In this document: one piece after another, positions 6,790 through 9,954 of the stretch | Numbering within the stretch: the first letter of the stretch is position 1 | Layout of the letters: the number at the start of each line of letters is the position of its first letter | Assembly: GCA_946184195.1 (NCBI GenBank) | Contig: CAMHEP010000046.1 | Coordinates: 1-9,954, forward strand | Reading direction: 5' to 3' | Origin: an uncultured Bacteroidales bacterium | GTDB lineage: Bacteria; Bacteroidota; Bacteroidia; Bacteroidales; Paludibacteraceae | Length of the DNA: 9,954 nt | Position numbers and translations under genes: made by a program | Notes under the pieces: model-generated | Databases searched by the model: none | What the model saw: the letters and a program-made list of their open reading frames with translations, nothing else | What the model was told of the DNA's origin: nothing

Positions 6790-7683
6790 TTATCCATTGA
6801 TAACCGTTACGCCGGCGGGCATGACGGTGAAGGAAGTTTCTTTACCCAGCAAGAGCGGCATATTATCGTCCACATGACCTGCCGGAAAATTGAACATGAC
6901 AGGGTAATCATATTGGCTGACGGCATCGGCAATCGTCTCCTTGAGGGAGCGAAGCATGGAGGGGTCCTCCTCGCAATCGGTGAACTGACCAACCATCAAT
7001 CCGCCGAGCTTAGCAAGTACACCGCTCATCTTAAGATTAAGCATCATGCGGTCGATATGATAGTGTCGCTCGGCTATATCCTCAATGAAGAGGATGGGTT
7101 TCACCCCAGCCGGCAGAGCGTTAATCCGCTCCGCTAACGAATAGGGTGTACCTTGCAGCCCGTAGAGGACAGACAGGTTACCGCCGATGAGTATACCTTT
7201 CGCTTCTCCGGGGCGATTGTAGGAATGTGCCGCTACCTCATAGCGCAGCGTCTGGCCCTCCACCGCCTGACGCCATAGGTGCAGTATAGGTGAGTCTATC
7301 GGCAGGGTAGCCAGATGCTTGCACATCAGTCCGTGCATCGAGACAGCTCCCTGCAAACCTGCCCACTGGTGCAGGATCGTTATATCCGAGAATCCGACAA
7401 TGAGAGGTAGCCGTTGTCCTTTAGGCACATCGGGCATATCGCTGATGATACGTTGCAAGCCGTAGCCACCACGGGCACAGAGGATGACATCGCTATCCTG
7501 CAGCGCATCTCTCAGGTCCTCATAACGAGCCAAATCGGTTCCCGCATAACGCCCTATCTGCTCACCGGTATGCTTACCCATAGTTACTGTATAGCCCCAC
7601 ATACGGAGACGCTGAGAGGCGCCCTCTATATATTCGGAATCAATAGCTCCGGACGGAGACAATATAGTGATATGTTTACCCAT
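6790..7683 (-). CDS. LD-carboxypeptidase (peptidase family S66, LdcA-like)
   Basis: The 297-residue product is full length for family S66 and has no signal peptide, as expected for a cytoplasmic enzyme. The catalytic set is visible: S99 in GFSDIT, E201 in LFIEDI and H270 in GHVDDNMPLLLG. The S99-E201-H270 spacing resembles my memory of the Pseudomonas enzyme. Other landmarks are ILSPSG at 7-12, CARGGYG at 69-75 and IGGNLS at 166-171. LdcA enzymes cut the L,D bond between diaminopimelate and the terminal D-Ala of recycled muropeptide tetrapeptides. The related MccF branch instead cleaves microcin C-type peptide-nucleotides, and I cannot exclude it from sequence alone. The gene lies 9 bases after the SDR and 9 before the EptA-like gene, firmly inside the operon, so a shared envelope role is inferred. 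Confidence 0.9.
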   Translation of the reverse strand: MGKHITILSPSGAIDSEYIEGASQRLRMWGYTVTMGKHTGEQIGRYAGTDLARYEDLRDALQDSDVILCARGGYGLQRIISDMPDVPKGQRLPLIVGFSDITILHQWAGLQGAVSMHGLMCKHLATLPIDSPILHLWRQAVEGQTLRYEVAAHSYNRPGEAKGILIGGNLSVLYGLQGTPYSLAERINALPAGVKPILFIEDIAERHYHIDRMMLNLKMSGVLAKLGGLMVGQFTDCEEDPSMLRSLKETIADAVSQYDYPVMFNFPAGHVDDNMPLLLGKETSFTVMPAGVTVING

Positions 7684-7692
7684 CTTTATTTC

Positions 7693-8484
7693 TTAGTATA
7701 GTTTACCTACTACCCAATTAGCAAAACGCTTCGGCAAGAGGCGGTCCAACAGACAGAATAACTTATATTGCCATCCTGCTACATATTGCGGAGCCGGATT
7801 GGACTTGGTGGCGATGCTGTATAGTCTGCGAGCCATCTGTTGCGGACGCATCCCGTTGCGTTCATCCTTCTCCATAGCCGTCACCGCCGAGTTGATACGG
7901 GTATATATCTTATTTCCCACTTCGTTCTTACGACGTCGGTCGGTGAACGATGTGGCCACATCACCGGGCATTAGGACCGACACATGTATGCCGAACTCGC
8001 GCACCTCGTTCTGCAGAGCTAAGGCCAGCGCGTTAAGCGCAGCTTTGCTCGCTGAATAGAAGGCTTGATAGGGTATGGCAAACACTGCAGCCACACTGCT
8101 GGTGAAGATGATATGTCCGCCTTTCTGCTCACGCAACACAGGGAGCACGGCACGGATGAGGTTGTAGGCACCGAAGAAATTAACCTCAAACTGATGGTGT
8201 GCATCGTCACTCTTGGTAAACTCGATAGCACCGGATATACCATAGCCGGCATTGCTGATAACCACATCCAAGTGATCGGTCATCTTCATCACTTTATGCA
8301 CAGCCTCATTCACGCTCTGCTCGTCGCATACGTCACAGTCGAAATGGATGATTTCGCCTTTACCGTCGTGATACGACTTACCATTACGCGACAACTCGAA
8401 TACGCGCCATCCACGATGAGCGAAATGCTGTACTGTGGCCAATCCTATTCCGGACGAACCGCCGGTGAGTAGTAGTGTTTGCAT
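7693..8484 (-). CDS. Short-chain dehydrogenase/reductase, possible 3-ketosphinganine reductase
   Basis: From the ATG at 8484 this is a 263-residue classical SDR. The Rossmann motif TGGSSGIG is at 7-14, NAG at 78-80, the conserved Asn at N102 (VNFFG), and the catalytic residues are S130, Y143 and K147 (YSASK). I prefer this ATG because it puts the first beta strand (MQTLLLTGG) at the start as usual. A GTG at 8517 would add 11 residues and leave only 3 bases to the upstream stop. The C-terminus (about 238-263) is hydrophobic and basic (LFCLLDRLLPKRFANWVVG), which may contact membranes or lipid substrates. Following a serine palmitoyltransferase-like gene by 36 bases, the natural inference is NAD(P)H reduction of 3-ketosphinganine to sphinganine. 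SDR substrates cannot be read from motifs, so the family is sure and the substrate is not. Confidence 0.85.
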   Translation of the reverse strand: MQTLLLTGGSSGIGLATVQHFAHRGWRVFELSRNGKSYHDGKGEIIHFDCDVCDEQSVNEAVHKVMKMTDHLDVVISNAGYGISGAIEFTKSDDAHHQFEVNFFGAYNLIRAVLPVLREQKGGHIIFTSSVAAVFAIPYQAFYSASKAALNALALALQNEVREFGIHVSVLMPGDVATSFTDRRRKNEVGNKIYTRINSAVTAMEKDERNGMRPQQMARRLYSIATKSNPAPQYVAGWQYKLFCLLDRLLPKRFANWVVGKLY

Positions 8485-8520
8485 AGGTGTCAGATTTATT
8501 TTAGCCCGCAGGGACACTCC

Positions 8521-9705
8521 TTAATGCTTGTAGTCGGGTTGCATCTTCAGCACACGTGCAATGAGCTCCACAGCCTCGTCGATGACGGGTTCGGTATGGG
8601 TAGCCATCAGCGTGGTGCGCAATAGGCACTCACCCTCTACGCAGGCCGGTGCTATCACAGGATTGACATACACTCCTTCCTCGAACATACGCTTACCATA
8701 CCATAAGGTATCCAGCGTGTCGTAGGTGAAGATAGGAACGATAGGTGTCGGAGCCTCAATAATCTTAACTCCCGCAGCCAATAGTCCTTTGCGGAAATAC
8801 TCTGCGATATGCATCAAACGCTCGGGGCGCTCCTGGTCTTGCTGCAGCTTATGCAGTGCTGCCAATGCCGTAGCGGCAGACGAGGGGGTGATGCTGGCAG
8901 AGAAGATGAACGGACGACTCACGTGACGTATATACTCTGCCACACGATGACTGGTGAGCATACATCCGCCGATGCTGGCAAGCGACTTGGAGAAAGTGAG
9001 CATCGTGATGTCTACCTTATCGGTCAAGCCGAAATAAGCTGCCGTACCACGACCTCCTTTACCCAGCACACCAAAACCATGTGCATCGTCCACCATCACA
9101 CGGGCACCATACTTCTCAGCCAAAGCACAAATCTCCGGCAACTTGCATATATCTCCACGCATAGAGAATACTCCATCCGTCACAATGAGTATACCGGCTG
9201 TCTCAGGCACCGTCTTAAGCTGGCGCTCCAGGTCCTCCATGTCGCTGTGCTTATAGCGCAACGTATGACCGAAACTCAGTCGACATGCGTCGTAGATAGA
9301 TGCGTGGTTCTCACGGTCAGAGAGGATATAGTCGTTCTTGCCTACCACCGCGGAGATGATAGCCAGATTGGTCTGGAAGCCCGTCGAACAGGTCATCGCC
9401 TCCTCATAGCCGGTGTAGTCTGCCAACGCCTGCTCCAACTCCAAGTGCAGGTCCAGCGTTCCGTTGAGGAAACGACTACCACTCACACCCGAACCGTACT
9501 TATCGAGGGCAGCATGACCCGCTGCAATCACATCCGGATCCTCTGTCAAACCGAGATAGTTATTACTTCCGAGCATGATGACGCGGTGTCCTTCCATTTG
9601 TACCACCGGTGCCTGACGCGACTCCAGTACGTGGAAATAAGGATAGATATCCAACTCGCGAACGGTGTTCAGTTGGTCATGAACGCATTTCTTGAATAAA
9701 TCCAT
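8521..9705 (-). CDS. spt: Serine palmitoyltransferase (PLP-dependent alpha-oxoamine synthase)
   Basis: The 394-residue product is full length for the alpha-oxoamine synthases, which condense an acyl thioester with an amino acid and release CO2. Motifs are GSGVSGSRFLNGTLDLH (71-87), CSTGFQTNLAIIS (106-118), H134 in ENHASIYDACRLS (stacks on PLP), D206 and H209 in VDDAHGFG, and the Schiff-base lysine K240 in TFSKS. Family members differ mainly in substrate. Several segments look closer, from memory, to bacterial serine palmitoyltransferases than to BioF or Kbl: IYPYFHVLES near the N-terminus, NHASIYDACRLS, SRPFIFSASITPS and LMATHTEPVIDEAVE. That predicts serine plus palmitoyl-CoA giving 3-ketosphinganine in the cytoplasm. 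No biotin or threonine-catabolism gene lies nearby, and an SDR follows at once, which supports this. It is the first gene after mdh and a 12-bp hairpin. Confidence 0.8.
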   Translation of the reverse strand: MDLFKKCVHDQLNTVRELDIYPYFHVLESRQAPVVQMEGHRVIMLGSNNYLGLTEDPDVIAAGHAALDKYGSGVSGSRFLNGTLDLHLELEQALADYTGYEEAMTCSTGFQTNLAIISAVVGKNDYILSDRENHASIYDACRLSFGHTLRYKHSDMEDLERQLKTVPETAGILIVTDGVFSMRGDICKLPEICALAEKYGARVMVDDAHGFGVLGKGGRGTAAYFGLTDKVDITMLTFSKSLASIGGCMLTSHRVAEYIRHVSRPFIFSASITPSSAATALAALHKLQQDQERPERLMHIAEYFRKGLLAAGVKIIEAPTPIVPIFTYDTLDTLWYGKRMFEEGVYVNPVIAPACVEGECLLRTTLMATHTEPVIDEAVELIARVLKMQPDYKH

Positions 9706-9728
9706 AGGGGTAAATGATTGTTTTTATG

Positions 9729-9763
9729 ATAAGACCGTCCCACACGCAGTAGGACGGTCTTAT
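9729..9763 (-). terminator. 12-bp perfect hairpin between mdh and spt
   Basis: ATAAGACCGTCC (9729-9740) and GGACGGTCTTAT (9752-9763) pair perfectly around an 11-base loop, starting 12 bases after the mdh stop. On the minus strand no U-tract follows; the next bases are CATAAAAACAATC. It may be a weak terminator, a 3' stabiliser for mdh mRNA, or a partial barrier tuning read-through into the spt operon. I found no TAnnTTTG box between it and the spt start, which leaves read-through from mdh possible. Confidence 0.5.
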
Positions 9764-9774
9764 AGAGTGAGCTA

Positions 9775-9954
9775 TTATAATACGTTGAGTTCCTTGAGGA
9801 TAGCCGTTGTCTTGCGAACTGCAGCCTCGCTATCACGCAGTTTCTGCATCTCCTCAGACGATATCTTGAGCTCTAAGATCTTCTCGATACCGTTCTTACC
9901 GATGATACAAGGAACACCGATGGTGATATCCTTCATACCATACTCACCCTCGAG
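9775..9954 (-). CDS. mdh: Malate dehydrogenase, C-terminal part (cut by window edge)
   Basis: Only the last 59 codons and the TAA stop (9775-9777) are inside the window; the start lies beyond 9954. Translation begins LEGEYGMKDITIGVPC, continues IIGKNGIEKILELKIS and ends ILKELNVL. This is the signature tail of the NAD-dependent lactate/malate dehydrogenase superfamily: Gly-Glu-Tyr-Gly, then Gly-Val-Pro, Gly-Lys-Asn-Gly and an amphipathic final helix. Malate dehydrogenase (malate to oxaloacetate, TCA cycle, cytoplasm) is preferred because Bacteroidetes enzymes end this way. The substrate-specificity loop and catalytic His are outside the window, so lactate dehydrogenase cannot be fully excluded. 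It is co-directional with the spt operon, 69 bases from it. Confidence 0.85.
   Translation of the reverse strand, partial: LEGEYGMKDITIGVPCIIGKNGIEKILELKISSEEMQKLRDSEAAVRKTTAILKELNVL

Noticed and set aside
8485..8517. GTG start at 8517 for the SDR
   Set aside because: It would add 11 residues ahead of the first Rossmann strand, unlike most SDRs; the ATG at 8484 fits better.
8809..9699. A 296-codon open frame antisense to spt
   Set aside because: Its product is rich in Arg, His, Thr and Gln with no domain or signal, and the opposite strand carries unmistakable PLP-enzyme motifs over the same bases.

Overview
The window looks like chromosomal DNA from a Bacteroidales-type member of the Bacteroidetes. 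Three things point there. The promoters match the TTTG / TAnnTTTG pattern of that phylum and start codons lack Shine-Dalgarno sequences. One gene is a TPR-membrane-HTH regulator of a Bacteroidales type. The right half holds a serine palmitoyltransferase-like enzyme, and sphingolipid synthesis is characteristic of this phylum. No rRNA, tRNA, CRISPR array, insertion sequence or phage gene was seen.

Left region (1-4375) is an envelope or secretion locus built around a divergent promoter pair at about 2323-2415. Leftward run a secreted protein of unknown function (1557-2306) and then a secreted trypsin-like protease with a probable outer-membrane beta-barrel tail (12-1529). Rightward run a membrane-spanning TPR/HTH regulator (2487-4130) and an overlapping small exported protein (4109-4375). 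The two -7 boxes face each other, so the predicted transcript starts overlap by roughly 20 bases. The regulator may therefore control its neighbours, but this is inference.

A 194-base convergent spacer (4376-4569) holds a short direct repeat and a small hairpin and no convincing gene.

Right region (4570-9954) is entirely on the minus strand. In transcription order it contains the 3' end of malate dehydrogenase (mdh), a perfect 12-bp hairpin, a serine palmitoyltransferase-like alpha-oxoamine synthase, a short-chain dehydrogenase/reductase (SDR), an S66 LD-carboxypeptidase and an EptA-like phosphoethanolamine transferase. A lipoprotein with one fibronectin-III-like domain follows 63 bases later. 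The four central enzyme genes are spaced 36, 9 and 9 bases apart and look like one operon. The most interesting reading is a sphingolipid cassette. The synthase would condense an acyl thioester with serine, the SDR would reduce the 3-keto product, and the EptA-like enzyme would add phosphoethanolamine to the ceramide (or to lipid A). No ceramide synthase is visible here. LD-carboxypeptidase is a peptidoglycan-recycling enzyme and does not obviously belong.
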